Positions 1 through 7,709 are shown, counted from the stretch's first letter. The stretch: 31,519 nt of DNA from an uncultured Lachnospiraceae bacterium (GCA_900554925.1 USJG01000008.1:1-31519); one strand, 5' to 3'. Notes: generated by a model not told the origin, from the letters alone. Made by a program: numbers and translations.

Positions 1-1
1 G

Positions 2-673
2 GTGATTGCAGTGACCGTTTCCTCCCGGCTGTTTCCAAAAAGAGAGTTAGAGGAAGCCAGAAGCTTTTGCAGACAGAATGGAATAAAGCATATTATATGT
101 AAAGTAGAGGAACTGGACATTGAAGGTTTCAGGGAAAACCCCAGGAACCGCTGTTATCTGTGCAAGCGTGAGCTGTTTGGAAAAATCTGGGGAATCGCCA
201 GGGAAAATCATTTAAATGCAGTAGTAGAGGGTTCCAATACGGATGATAATGGCGATTACCGTCCAGGCCTGACTGCGGTAAGAGAACTGGGAGTACGAAG
301 CCCGCTGCAGGAGGCTGAATTAAATAAAACAGAAATTCGTCAATTATCCAAACAGTTAGATCTTCCCACATGGGACAAACAGTCTTTTGCCTGTCTGGCC
401 TCCCGTTTCGTATACGGAGAGACCATCAGCGAGGAAAAATTGGGGATGGTAGATCAGGCAGAACAGCTTCTTTTGGACCTTGGATTTCATCAGGTGCGTG
501 TAAGAATCCATGGAACAATTGCGCGTATTGAAATCATGCCCTATGAGTTTCCCAAATTGATGGAGGATGATTTAAGATCTCTGATATATAAGCGCTTTAA
601 AGAGTTTGGCTTTACCTATGTGACATTGGATCTGCAGGGGTATCGCACAGGAAGTATGAACGAAACCCTGTAG
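2..673 (+). CDS. larE: LarE, ATP-dependent sacrificial sulfur transferase (5' truncated by window)
   Basis: LarE is a cytosolic PP-loop enzyme of nickel-pincer cofactor synthesis. It adenylates the carboxylated pyridinium substrate and donates sulfur from its own cysteine. The visible part holds the LarE-type block RCYLCK near residue 50, then GSNTDD and the SFACLASRF(V)YGE block around residues 128-138. The Cys in that block is the probable sacrificial sulfur donor. The N-terminal SGGVDS PP-loop is missing, and the visible part is about 50 residues shorter than the roughly 270-residue family, so the gene starts upstream of the window. The GTG at position 2 is therefore not the real start. 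The gene ends at a TAG and converges on the GNAT gene through a shared hairpin. No larB or larC is visible, so its partner genes must lie elsewhere. Confidence 0.85.
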   Translation: MIAVTVSSRLFPKRELEEARSFCRQNGIKHIICKVEELDIEGFRENPRNRCYLCKRELFGKIWGIARENHLNAVVEGSNTDDNGDYRPGLTAVRELGVRSPLQEAELNKTEIRQLSKQLDLPTWDKQSFACLASRFVYGETISEEKLGMVDQAEQLLLDLGFHQVRVRIHGTIARIEIMPYEFPKLMEDDLRSLIYKRFKEFGFTYVTLDLQGYRTGSMNETL

Positions 674-685
674 AAGAATAATTAA

Positions 686-714
686 GGATGGAAACTACAA
701 AATGGTTTCCATCC
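686..714 (-). terminator. Convergent hairpin terminator between larE and the GNAT gene
   Basis: A perfect 10-bp stem (GGATGGAAAC with GTTTCCATCC) encloses a 9-nt loop. The stop codon of the minus-strand gene lies inside the stem. Read on the minus strand it is followed by TTAATTATT, a modest T-rich tail, so termination of the GNAT transcript is the better reading. It may also work weakly for larE. Confidence 0.6.
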
Positions 715-1165
715 CCACTTTCTGGGGTTTTAAGCCGCAGGCCTGATAAAACTTCATGGCAGGCTCATTTAAACTCCATACATTCAGGGTTACATTATAA
801 CAGTCATGTGCCCTGGCGTATGCAAGCACCGCCTCATATAACTGTCTGCCGATATGCTGACCCCGAAGGTTTTCATCCACACAAAGGTCGTCAATATATA
901 AGGTCTTAATATCGGTCAGGATGTTGTCTTTCAGATGCTGCTGAAAAATGCAGAAAGCATAACCCAGCACATTGCCTTCTTCATCTGTGGCGGTAAGAAT
1001 GGGGCGAAGATCATCATTGATAATGCGTCTCAGCTCTTCGTCTGTGTATTTTTTAGCGCCATATTTAAATAAATCAGGCCGCCCTTTATGATGAACCAGA
1101 CATACCTGCTGCAGCAGTTTATTGATCCCGTCCATATCCTGTTCTTTTGCGCGTCTGATTTCCAT
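695..1165 (-). CDS. GNAT-family N-acetyltransferase
   Basis: This is a 156-residue single-domain GNAT protein of normal length. The acetyl-CoA pyrophosphate-binding motif is seen as LRGQHIGRQLYE (about residues 98-109), after the hydrophobic strand carrying IDDLCVDE. The C-terminal NEPAMKFYQACGL is the usual GNAT helix-strand (N..A..FY...GF) block. It would transfer acetyl from acetyl-CoA to an amine, but the substrate cannot be read from sequence. The ATG is preceded on the minus strand by AAGAAGGGA at good spacing. It is transcribed divergently from the Rrf2 gene and convergently with larE. Confidence 0.85.
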   Translation of the reverse strand: MEIRRAKEQDMDGINKLLQQVCLVHHKGRPDLFKYGAKKYTDEELRRIINDDLRPILTATDEEGNVLGYAFCIFQQHLKDNILTDIKTLYIDDLCVDENLRGQHIGRQLYEAVLAYARAHDCYNVTLNVWSLNEPAMKFYQACGLKPQKVGMETIL

Positions 1166-1219
1166 ATGCGTTCCCTTCTTTCTTTTTATAAATAATAATG
1201 TTGTGAATAAACATTTATA

Positions 1220-1247
1220 AGTATAGCATATTTTTCAAATTAAACAA
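1220..1247 (-). promoter_or_regulatory. Candidate sigma-A promoter of the GNAT gene
   Basis: On the minus strand TTGTTT, 16 nt, TATACT. An alternative slightly upstream pairing is TTGTCA, 17 nt, TATGCT. It lies about 55 nt before the start codon in the divergent intergenic region. Confidence 0.5.
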
Positions 1248-1271
1248 TGACAACAGGATTTTTTCGGCTGC

Positions 1272-1300
1272 TTGACATTTTTTCTGATAAATAATACAAT
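1272..1300 (+). promoter_or_regulatory. Sigma-A promoter of the Rrf2-type regulator gene
   Basis: TTGACA, 17-nt spacer, TACAAT: a near-consensus promoter about 50 nt before the ATG. Rrf2 regulators often repress themselves, but I could not define an operator here. Confidence 0.75.
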
Positions 1301-1351
1301 TCATACAGATACAGTCGGAATTAAAACGTTGATGAGAGAAATGAGGTATTT

Positions 1352-1786
1352 ATGAAAATATCTACAAAAGGGAGATACGCGCTGAGATTAATGCTGGATT
1401 TGGCAGTTTACAATACAGGAGAACCGATCAGCCTTAAGGAGGTTGCCAAAAGACAGCAGATTTCAGAAAAGTATCTTGAGCAGATCATATCCACTTTAAA
1501 TAAGGCAGGTTTTGTGAGAAGTGTCAGAGGGGCTCAGGGGGGATATATGTTAAAGGGAGCGCCTGAGGAATATACAGTCGGTATGATTTTAAGGCTTACG
1601 GAGGGAGATTTGGCGCCGGTGAGCTGCATAAGTGAAGACAGTACAGACTGTGAGCGCAGAGAGGGCTGTGTGACGCTTAGGATCTGGGAACGGCTAAATG
1701 AAGCCATAAACGGAGTAGTAGACCATATTACACTGGCAGATATGGTGGAATGGCAGATGGAGAAGGCTGACCAATATGTTATTTAG
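1352..1786 (+). CDS. Rrf2/IscR-family transcriptional regulator
   Basis: This is a 144-residue DNA-binding protein with an N-terminal winged helix (MKISTKGRYALR start, KYLEQI recognition region, GAQGGYML wing), typical of Rrf2. Three cysteines, C92, C100 and C106, sit almost where E. coli IscR has its cluster-ligating C92/C98/C104, so [2Fe-2S] sensing is plausible (family knowledge plus inference). In many Firmicutes such a gene precedes iscS/nifU. Here it stands alone, followed by an independent promoter and cobalamin riboswitch. It could also be a CymR- or NsrR-type regulator; the exact effector is unknown. Start choice is supported by GAAATGAGG upstream and the family-typical MKIST N-terminus. 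Confidence 0.88.
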   Translation: MKISTKGRYALRLMLDLAVYNTGEPISLKEVAKRQQISEKYLEQIISTLNKAGFVRSVRGAQGGYMLKGAPEEYTVGMILRLTEGDLAPVSCISEDSTDCERREGCVTLRIWERLNEAINGVVDHITLADMVEWQMEKADQYVI

Positions 1787-1802
1787 CAGCAGAAGAATAA
1801 AG

Positions 1803-1831
1803 TTTACATCTCTTTAGAATTGTGATATTGT
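1803..1831 (+). promoter_or_regulatory. Candidate promoter of the cobalamin-riboswitch operon
   Basis: TTTACA, 17-nt spacer, TATTGT, ending immediately before the riboswitch aptamer. The -10 is imperfect, but the position fits a leader starting near 1838. Confidence 0.5.
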
Positions 1832-1834
1832 AAG

Positions 1835-2045
1835 TAAAGCAGGTTCAGACAGCTGTGCTGTCTGATTAAAAGGGAAACAGGTGCAAATCCTGTACGAACT
1901 CGTCACTGTAAGCGGGGAGTGCAAGGCCATAAATGTCACTGAGAAATCGGGAAGGCGGCCTGGCATGAGGATACGCAAGTCAGGAGACCTGCCTGCGTGA
2001 TGGAGTGGATATTTTCCACCGGCCACGAGTAACTGGTCGCAAGCC
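1835..2045 (+). promoter_or_regulatory. Cobalamin riboswitch
   Basis: Conserved aptamer blocks occur in the right order. AAAAGGGAAACAGGTGCAAA (1868-1887) is followed by the CACTGTAAGCGGGGAG core (1904-1919), the peripheral GGCCTGGC region, and AAGTCAGGAGACCTGCC (1977-1993). Last comes a hairpin, GGCCA...TGGTC, that can supply the regulatory kissing-loop arm. The large peripheral segment suggests the adenosylcobalamin class. It leads into three terminator-like hairpins and then the cbiK-ABC operon, so B12 binding is expected to lower expression. Exact ends are approximate. Confidence 0.92.
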
Positions 2046-2068
2046 GATACATTATAATAGAAATAAAC

Positions 2069-2110
2069 GCCTTTTAGAAACAGCAGATTTCCTGAAAGGC
2101 TTATTTTGTT
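2069..2110 (+). terminator. Terminator-like hairpin 1 after the riboswitch
   Basis: GCCTTT (2069-2074) pairs with AAAGGC (2095-2100). Further partial pairing (TAGAAA with TTTCCTG) extends the stem, and TTATTTTGTT follows. Being closest to the aptamer, it is the natural expression platform. Confidence 0.6.
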
Positions 2111-2122
2111 ATACTATTGTTG

Positions 2123-2160
2123 CGCCCTTTTACTAATGCTCTCAGAAAGGGCGTTTTATT
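2123..2160 (+). terminator. Strong intrinsic terminator 2 in the riboswitch leader
   Basis: A perfect 8-bp GC-rich stem, CGCCCTTT (2123-2130) with AAAGGGCG (2146-2153), is followed directly by TTTTATTTT. Transcripts for the downstream operon must read through it, or start after it. Confidence 0.75.
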
Positions 2161-2179
2161 TTACCCACCGCAGGCGGAG

Positions 2180-2203
2180 AATCCTGCAGGCAGGATTTTT
2201 TTT
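2180..2203 (+). terminator. Intrinsic terminator 3 in the riboswitch leader
   Basis: AATCCTG (2180-2186), loop CAGG, CAGGATT (2191-2197), then an unbroken T-run to 2203. It is short but has the classical shape. Confidence 0.6.
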
Positions 2204-2207
2204 AAAG

Positions 2208-2357
2208 TATAGGATTCGGGTGTTAAAAGGTGCTTAGTAAATTTGGAATTATCAGATTGTACAAAAGAAATTGCTAAGCTGACAGCGTGCAATTCTTTTT
2301 GTGCAATCTGACAAGAGCACTTTCTAAAAGCACCTTTTGACACCTGAATCAGTATAG
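2208..2357. repeat. 150-bp near-palindrome (possible MITE or long leader hairpin)
   Basis: The arms match over most of their length with few mismatches. The outer arm has GATTCGGGTGTTAAAAGGTG against CACCTTTTGACACCTGAATC. The inner arm has CAGATTGTACAAAAGAAATT against the complementary AATTCTTTTTGTGCAATCTG. The loop is about 15 nt around 2275-2287, and an unpaired bulge lies near 2238-2251 and 2311-2322. Outermost TATA ends could be a TA target duplication. It has no coding content I can support and sits between the last leader terminator and the cbiK start. Confidence 0.75.
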
Positions 2358-2403
2358 GAAATCCCCCTGATGAAAGAAACCGGGGAGAAAAGAGGAGATT
2401 GAA

Positions 2404-4335
2404 TTGAAAAAGAAATTACTGACAACTTTAATGGCAACTGTCGTGACCTTAGCATTGGCACTGACAGGATGTTCTGGCGAAAGTAAGGAAGCTTCTGTGC
2501 AGACACAGGTAGGCGAAGAAGACGCTGACCAGAAAGCGGCCGACGAGGTAGCAGCGCTGATCGACGCCATTTATGTACAGCAAAGAACAGAGGAAACGGA
2601 TGAGCAGTGCGCCAATGCCAAAGCAGCATGGGATGCGCTGACAGACGCCCAGAAAGAACTGGTGGAAGGGGAAAATGCGGATCCCGATTATTTTGGAAGA
2701 GACACGGGAGACGCCTCTAAGGATGATCCCCGTAATCAGGATGATATTGGGGAAAATGAAATTCTGGTGGTAAGCTTTGGAACCTCCTTTAATGACAGTC
2801 GTGTCAATGATATTAAGGGAATAGAGGACGCGTTGCAGGAAGCTTATCCGGACTGGTCTGTAAGAAGGGCCTTTACTTCACAGATTATTATTAATCATGT
2901 GCAGGCCAGGGATGGCGAGTACATTGATAACATGGATCAGGCACTGGCACGTGCTGTCGCAAACGGTGTAAAGAATCTGATCGTGCAGCCTACGCATCTG
3001 ATGCATGGCGCAGAATATGACGAACTGATAGAAGCAGTAGAAGCTTATCAGGATCAGTTTAAAAGCGTCAAGGTAGCAGAACCGCTTCTTGGCGAGGTTG
3101 GATCAGATGCTGCGGTAATCAACGCTGATAAGGCGGCTGTCTCCCAGGCAGTTACCAGTGAAGCGGTAAAGGAGGCAGGGTGTGAAAGTCTGGAAGCTGC
3201 AAGTGAAGAGGGAATTGCATTTGTACTTTTAGGACATGGAACCTCCCATACTGCCAAGGTTTCCTACAGCCAGATGCAGACACAGATGAACGAACTTGGA
3301 TATGATAATGTATTTATTGGAACAGTAGAAGGAGAACCGGAGGAAACCTCCTGTGAAGCAGTAATCGAGGCTGTCTCCCAGGCGGGATATACCAAAGTAG
3401 TTCTTCGTCCGTTAATGGTAGTAGCCGGAGATCATGCCAATAATGATATGGCAGGAGAGGACGAAGATTCCTGGATGAGTATGTTTAAGGCCTCCGGCAA
3501 ATTTGAAAGCGTGGAGGCGCAGATCGCCGGCCTTGGACAAATTGACGCTATTCGTCAGATATATGTGGCGCATACAGCAGATGTGATGAATGAATACCAG
3601 ACGAAGGTACAGCTGCCTGACGGAACCTACATGGCAGATTTTGATACGGACAGCGGAATGTTTCATGTAAATGAGGCCTGTGACGGTAAGGGAGTACTGA
3701 CGGTAAAGGATGGAGAAATGACCATTCATATTTCCCTTGCCTCAAAGAAGATTTTAAACCTTTATCCCGGACTTGCAGAAGATGCAGGGAAAGAAGGAGC
3801 AGTGCTCTTAAATCCCACAGAGGATACAGTTACATACAGCGATGGACTGTCAGAGGAGGTTTACGGGTTTGATGTGCCGGTTCCTGCAATTGATGAAGAA
3901 TTTGACCTGGCGCTGATAGGAACAAAGGGAGTATGGTATGATCATAAGGTCAGTGTTTCCAATCCGGAGCCTGTAAAGGATGAGACAGAGCAAAGCAAAA
4001 GCTCTGATGTGCCGGAGGATGGCAGCTATACCATCGACCTTACCTTTGAGGGCGGAAGCGGAAAGGCCCGGATATTATCTCCCGCTGCTGTCACTGTAAC
4101 AGAGGGAAAAGCAACTGCTGCTTTAATCTGGAATAGTCCCAATTATGATTATATGATCGTAGATGGCGAAAAGTATCTGCCTGTAAATACAGAAGGGGAC
4201 TCTGTCTTTGAAATCCCGGTTACGGTTTTCGATGAGCCGGTGACGGTTATCGGCGATACGGTGGCTATGAGTAAGCCCCATGAAATAGAGTATACCCTTA
4301 CGTTCCATTCAGATACGATGGAACCGGCAGAATAA
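2404..4335 (+). CDS. cbiK: Extracytoplasmic CbiK-type sirohydrochlorin cobaltochelatase, lipoprotein, with C-terminal repeat domains
   Basis: This 643-residue protein starts with a lipoprotein signal (basic MKKK, hydrophobic core, lipobox LTGC at residues 20-23). A helical linker with an AKAAWDALTDAQKELV motif follows, then the anaerobic cobaltochelatase domain (about residues 115-395). That domain shows the ILVVSFGTSF start, TSQIII and VQPTHLMHGAEYD. The probable metal-binding histidines are H278 (LLGHGTS) and H344 (VVAGDHANND). Two similar beta-rich modules close the protein, about 403-525 and 538-640. Each begins DG(T/S)Y, and the second carries the YDYMIVDGEKY motif, which recalls NEAT-like haem-binding modules (inference). 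Ordinary CbiK is about 260 residues and cytosolic. The start is TTG with AGGAG six nt upstream. It is first gene of the riboswitch-controlled operon, so cobalt or tetrapyrrole handling at the cell surface is likely. Confidence 0.85.
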   Translation: MKKKLLTTLMATVVTLALALTGCSGESKEASVQTQVGEEDADQKAADEVAALIDAIYVQQRTEETDEQCANAKAAWDALTDAQKELVEGENADPDYFGRDTGDASKDDPRNQDDIGENEILVVSFGTSFNDSRVNDIKGIEDALQEAYPDWSVRRAFTSQIIINHVQARDGEYIDNMDQALARAVANGVKNLIVQPTHLMHGAEYDELIEAVEAYQDQFKSVKVAEPLLGEVGSDAAVINADKAAVSQAVTSEAVKEAGCESLEAASEEGIAFVLLGHGTSHTAKVSYSQMQTQMNELGYDNVFIGTVEGEPEETSCEAVIEAVSQAGYTKVVLRPLMVVAGDHANNDMAGEDEDSWMSMFKASGKFESVEAQIAGLGQIDAIRQIYVAHTADVMNEYQTKVQLPDGTYMADFDTDSGMFHVNEACDGKGVLTVKDGEMTIHISLASKKILNLYPGLAEDAGKEGAVLLNPTEDTVTYSDGLSEEVYGFDVPVPAIDEEFDLALIGTKGVWYDHKVSVSNPEPVKDETEQSKSSDVPEDGSYTIDLTFEGGSGKARILSPAAVTVTEGKATAALIWNSPNYDYMIVDGEKYLPVNTEGDSVFEIPVTVFDEPVTVIGDTVAMSKPHEIEYTLTFHSDTMEPAE

Positions 4336-4346
4336 GAGGGATGAAA

Positions 4347-5513
4347 ATGCAGGGAAGAAAAAAGAGCATAATTATAGGAGTGCTGTTTTTAACAGGGCTG
4401 CTGGGGCTGTATAGCTGCGGCAGTCCTTCTTCCGCTTCTGAGTCAGAAATCAAAGCGGAGGAAGAGAAGGGAACGGACCTTATCTATGAAGGCAGCATGG
4501 AATTGCAGTATGCTGAGAACTTTACAGCAGATTACTATGAGGGAGGATATATCCTTCTTACTACTACAATGGATGGCAGAAGGTTTCTGGTGGTGCCGGA
4601 GGAAAAACCGGTGCCGGACAACTTAGAGGGGGATATTGTGGTGCTAAAGCAACCCATAGAAAACCTTTATCTGGTGTCCTCTTCCATTATGGATATTTTC
4701 AGCCAGTTAGACGGGCTGGAGGCAATCGCCTTTTCCGGGCAGAAGGAAGAGGGGTGGTATATTGAAGAGGCCAGAGAAGCCATGGCCAGGGGAGATATTG
4801 TTTATGCAGGCAAGTACAATAAGCCGGATTATGAATTGATCGTTTCGGGAAAATGTTCTCTTGCCATAGAAAATATGATGATCTCCCATGCACCGGAAGT
4901 GGTTGAAAAGCTGGAGGATTTTGATATTCCTGTTATGATAGAATATTCCAGTTATGAATCCCATCCCCTGGGAAGAGTAGAGTGGGTAAAATTTTTTGGG
5001 GCCATGCTTGGAAAGGAAGAGCAGGCGCGGAGGATATTTGAGAATCAGACAGAAATTCTGGAAAAAGTGACCGCAGATGAAAAAACCGGCAAGACAGTCG
5101 CCTTCTTTTTTATTACCTCCAATGGTCTGATGCAGGTAAGGCAGCCGTCGGATTATATTCCCAAAATGATAGAGCTTGCAGGCGGCAGTTATATTTTTGA
5201 AAATATCGGCGATTCCGAAACCAGACGCTCCACCATGAACATGCAGGCAGAAGAGTTTTATAAGGGAGCAAAAGATGCGGATTTTCTGATTTATAACAGT
5301 TCCATTGACGGCGGTGTTTCCAGCATAGATGAGCTTTTGGATAAATGCGGGCTTCTGGCGGATTTTAAGGCGGTAAAGGAAGGGAATGTCTGGTGCACTG
5401 CAAACGATATGTATCAGCAGTCTTTGTCTATCGGCGGCCTGATAGAAGATATTCATGCCATGCTTTTGGGAGAAGGAGAAGATAATATGCACTATCTTTT
5501 CCGTTTAGAGTAA
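4347..5513 (+). CDS. ABC transporter substrate-binding lipoprotein (FhuD/BtuF-like)
   Basis: This is a lipoprotein of about 388 residues, with a signal peptide and lipobox-type LYSC (C24). The body is a class III metal-chelate or corrinoid binding fold. It has YLVSSSIMDIFSQLDGLEAI in the first lobe, a helical backbone around YESHPLGRVEWVKFFGAMLG, and ELAGGSYIFENIGD with the GNVWCT strand in the second lobe. I prefer the ATG at 4347 over that at 4341, because the AAGAGGG ribosome site ends right against 4341 but lies 6 nt from 4347. It begins 11 nt after cbiK and is followed by a matching permease and ATPase, all under the cobalamin riboswitch. Ligand is inferred as corrinoid or another metal-tetrapyrrole; iron-siderophore is the alternative. 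Confidence 0.82.
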   Translation: MQGRKKSIIIGVLFLTGLLGLYSCGSPSSASESEIKAEEEKGTDLIYEGSMELQYAENFTADYYEGGYILLTTTMDGRRFLVVPEEKPVPDNLEGDIVVLKQPIENLYLVSSSIMDIFSQLDGLEAIAFSGQKEEGWYIEEAREAMARGDIVYAGKYNKPDYELIVSGKCSLAIENMMISHAPEVVEKLEDFDIPVMIEYSSYESHPLGRVEWVKFFGAMLGKEEQARRIFENQTEILEKVTADEKTGKTVAFFFITSNGLMQVRQPSDYIPKMIELAGGSYIFENIGDSETRRSTMNMQAEEFYKGAKDADFLIYNSSIDGGVSSIDELLDKCGLLADFKAVKEGNVWCTANDMYQQSLSIGGLIEDIHAMLLGEGEDNMHYLFRLE

Positions 5514-5525
5514 AGGAAAGGGATT

Positions 5526-6557
5526 ATGATTTATATGTGCAGGAACAGAAAATACAGATATATCACAGCCTTCATCTTTCTTTGCTTCGGCGTTTTTTTC
5601 TTTTTGGTACTCAACGTCTGCATCGGAAGCGTCAGAATTACGCTGCCCGAAATTGCCAAAGCTCTGATGGGGCGGGAGAGCAGTGAGACTATAACAGGGA
5701 TTTTGTGGGGGATCAGGCTTCCCAGAATAGCAGCAGTTTTGATCCTTGGGGGAGCGCTGGCTCTTGCAGGTTACCTTTTACAGACCTTTTTTCATAATCC
5801 TATTGCGGGGCCTTTTGTTCTGGGGATTTCTTCGGGGGCAAAAATGGTGGTGGCGCTTGTAATGGTTTTTTTTATGGGAAAGGCTATCAGAGTTTCTTCG
5901 GCAATGATGATTGCCGCGGCCTTTGTGGGCGCCATGATGTCTATGGGCTTTGTGCTCATTTTATCCCGCAGAGTAAACAAAATGTCCATGCTGGTGGTCA
6001 GCGGCGTTATGATCGGCTATATCTGCTCCGCCATTACGGAACTGGTGGTTACCTTTGCCGATGACGCGGATATTGTCAATCTTCATAACTGGTCACAGGG
6101 GAGTTTTTCCGGGATGACCTGGGAGAATGTAAAAGTTATGGCAGTAGTGACAGGAATCACTTTTATAGCGGTTTTTCTGTTGTCAAAGCCCCTTAGTGCC
6201 TATCAGCTTGGGGAATCCTATGCCCGGAATATGGGAGTCAATATCCGCCTGCTTCGAGTTGTGCTGGTGGTGTTATCCAGTATTTTATCCGCGTGTATCG
6301 TGGCATTTGCAGGCCCCATTTCCTTTGTTGGAATTGCGACCCCCCACCTGGTCAAAAAAATTCTTGGTTCAACAGAGCCTATTATGATGATACCAGCCTG
6401 TTTTCTGGGAGGAAGCGTCTTTTGTCTGTTCTGTGATCTGCTGGCGAGAACCCTGCTTGCCCCCACAGAGCTGAGTATCAGCACCGTAACCGCGATTTTT
6501 GGAGCACCGGTAGTTTTATGGGTCATGGCGGAGCGCAAAAAGGAAAGGACATTATAA
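5526..6557 (+). CDS. FecCD/BtuC-type ABC transporter permease
   Basis: This is a 343-residue polytopic membrane protein of the FecCD family, with nine to ten hydrophobic segments. Family landmarks are visible: RLPRIAAVLILGGALALAG near residue 66, FHNPIAGPFVLGISSGA, and GPISFVGIATPHLVKKILGS, the cytoplasmic coupling region before the last helices. AAGGA lies 8 nt upstream of the ATG. Its stop codon overlaps the ATPase start by one base, so the two are translationally coupled. It would form the homodimeric channel for the binding lipoprotein upstream. Regulation follows the shared cobalamin riboswitch. Confidence 0.9.
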   Translation: MIYMCRNRKYRYITAFIFLCFGVFFFLVLNVCIGSVRITLPEIAKALMGRESSETITGILWGIRLPRIAAVLILGGALALAGYLLQTFFHNPIAGPFVLGISSGAKMVVALVMVFFMGKAIRVSSAMMIAAAFVGAMMSMGFVLILSRRVNKMSMLVVSGVMIGYICSAITELVVTFADDADIVNLHNWSQGSFSGMTWENVKVMAVVTGITFIAVFLLSKPLSAYQLGESYARNMGVNIRLLRVVLVVLSSILSACIVAFAGPISFVGIATPHLVKKILGSTEPIMMIPACFLGGSVFCLFCDLLARTLLAPTELSISTVTAIFGAPVVLWVMAERKKERTL

Positions 6558-7669
6558 TGGGATATTATTTTAAAACAAAAAGGATGAGCGTAGGCTATCA
6601 GGGAATCCCTTTGATTGAAGATATTGAAATCGAGCTAAAGCGGGGAGAGATCCTTACGCTGATCGGGCCCAACGGTTCAGGAAAATCTACGATCTTAAAG
6701 AGTATCGCAAGGCAGCTTGATCTGATTGGCGGCGCGGTGTATCTGGATAAAAGGGAAATTGCCCGTATGTCGGGAAAAGAACTTTCACAGCAGATGGCGG
6801 TAGTTTTTACGGAAAAGCTGAAAACGGAGCTTATGACCTGCGAGGATGTGGTTGCCACAGGAAGGTATCCTTATACCGGACAATTTGGAATTTTATCAAA
6901 GGAGGATCATGACAAAGTCCGGGAAGCTATGGAGCTGGTTCATGTGTCAGATATCGGGAACCGGGACTTTACAAAAATCAGCGACGGGCAAAAACAGCGC
7001 ATTATGCTTGCAAGAGCAATCTGTCAGGAGCCGGAAATCATTATTCTGGATGAGCCTACCTCTTATCTGGATGTGAAATATAAGCTGGAATTTTTATCTG
7101 TTTTGCAGGAAATGAAGAAAAAAAAGGATCTTACGGTCATTATGTCGCTGCATGAGCTGGAATTGGCCCAGCGGGTCTCTGACCGGATCCTGTGCGTGAA
7201 TGGAAAATATGTTGAACGGTTTGGAGAACCGGAGGAGATTTTTGAACAAGGCTACATCAGGTCTCTTTTTGCCATTGAAACAGGCAGCTTTGATGAAAGC
7301 AACAGTAGTATGGAGCTGGAGGCTGTAAAAACACCGGCGGAAATATTTGTCATAGCCGGAGGCGGAACAGGAAGAAATGTATATCGGAGGCTGCAACGCC
7401 AGCAGAAGGCATTTATGACAGGCATCCTTTTTGAAAATGATCTGGATTACCCGGTAGCGGCGGCGCTGGCAGCCTGGGTGATAAAGGCAGAAAGCTTTGA
7501 ACCCATGGACGCATCTTTGCTTAAGGAAGCAAAGGCAAAGATAGATTGCTGCACAGAGGTGATCTGCTGCAAAAGCACCTTTGGCAGCCTGGAAAAGGCA
7601 AATGAGGAGCTGCTTTCCTATGCCAGGAAAAAGGGAAAAGTGGTTACAATGATTAAAAATAGGGAGTGA
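6557..7669 (+). CDS. ABC transporter ATPase with C-terminal Rossmann-like extension
   Basis: This 370-residue protein has an ABC domain at residues 1-250 with Walker A GPNGSGKST (37-45), signature ISDGQKQR (141-148, replacing LSGGQ), Walker B IIILDEP with D165/E166, and an H-loop in SLHELEL. The remaining 110 or so residues, from about 260, begin FVIAGGGTGRNVYRRL, a glycine-rich nucleotide-binding-like turn, and end in KKGKVVTMIKN. BtuD/FhuC ATPases normally stop near 255-270 residues. The start at 6557 is chosen because it overlaps the permease stop (TAATG) and has AAGGAAAGGA at 6-nt spacing; an in-frame ATG at 6518 lies inside the permease gene. It energises the importer of this operon. Confidence 0.88.
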   Translation: MGYYFKTKRMSVGYQGIPLIEDIEIELKRGEILTLIGPNGSGKSTILKSIARQLDLIGGAVYLDKREIARMSGKELSQQMAVVFTEKLKTELMTCEDVVATGRYPYTGQFGILSKEDHDKVREAMELVHVSDIGNRDFTKISDGQKQRIMLARAICQEPEIIILDEPTSYLDVKYKLEFLSVLQEMKKKKDLTVIMSLHELELAQRVSDRILCVNGKYVERFGEPEEIFEQGYIRSLFAIETGSFDESNSSMELEAVKTPAEIFVIAGGGTGRNVYRRLQRQQKAFMTGILFENDLDYPVAAALAAWVIKAESFEPMDASLLKEAKAKIDCCTEVICCKSTFGSLEKANEELLSYARKKGKVVTMIKNRE

Positions 7670-7709
7670 CTGATAAGAAGCTAAGCGTGGTTCTTCTAAA
7701 GACGCCGCC

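Noticed and set aside
2..4. GTG at position 2 as the true start of larE
   Set aside because: The protein would lack the essential PP-loop and about 50 N-terminal residues; the gene continues upstream of the window.
1352..2045. Rrf2 gene as part of the cobalamin-controlled operon
   Set aside because: It ends before the riboswitch and its own promoter; the riboswitch acts only on downstream genes.
4707..5492. 261-residue minus-strand open frame
   Set aside because: It lies wholly inside the substrate-binding protein gene, has low-complexity composition without recognisable motifs, and lacks a ribosome site; a shadow frame.
6518..6556. ATG at 6518 as ATPase start
   Set aside because: It lies inside the permease gene without a ribosome site; the ATG at 6557 overlaps the permease stop and has AAGGAAAGGA at good spacing.
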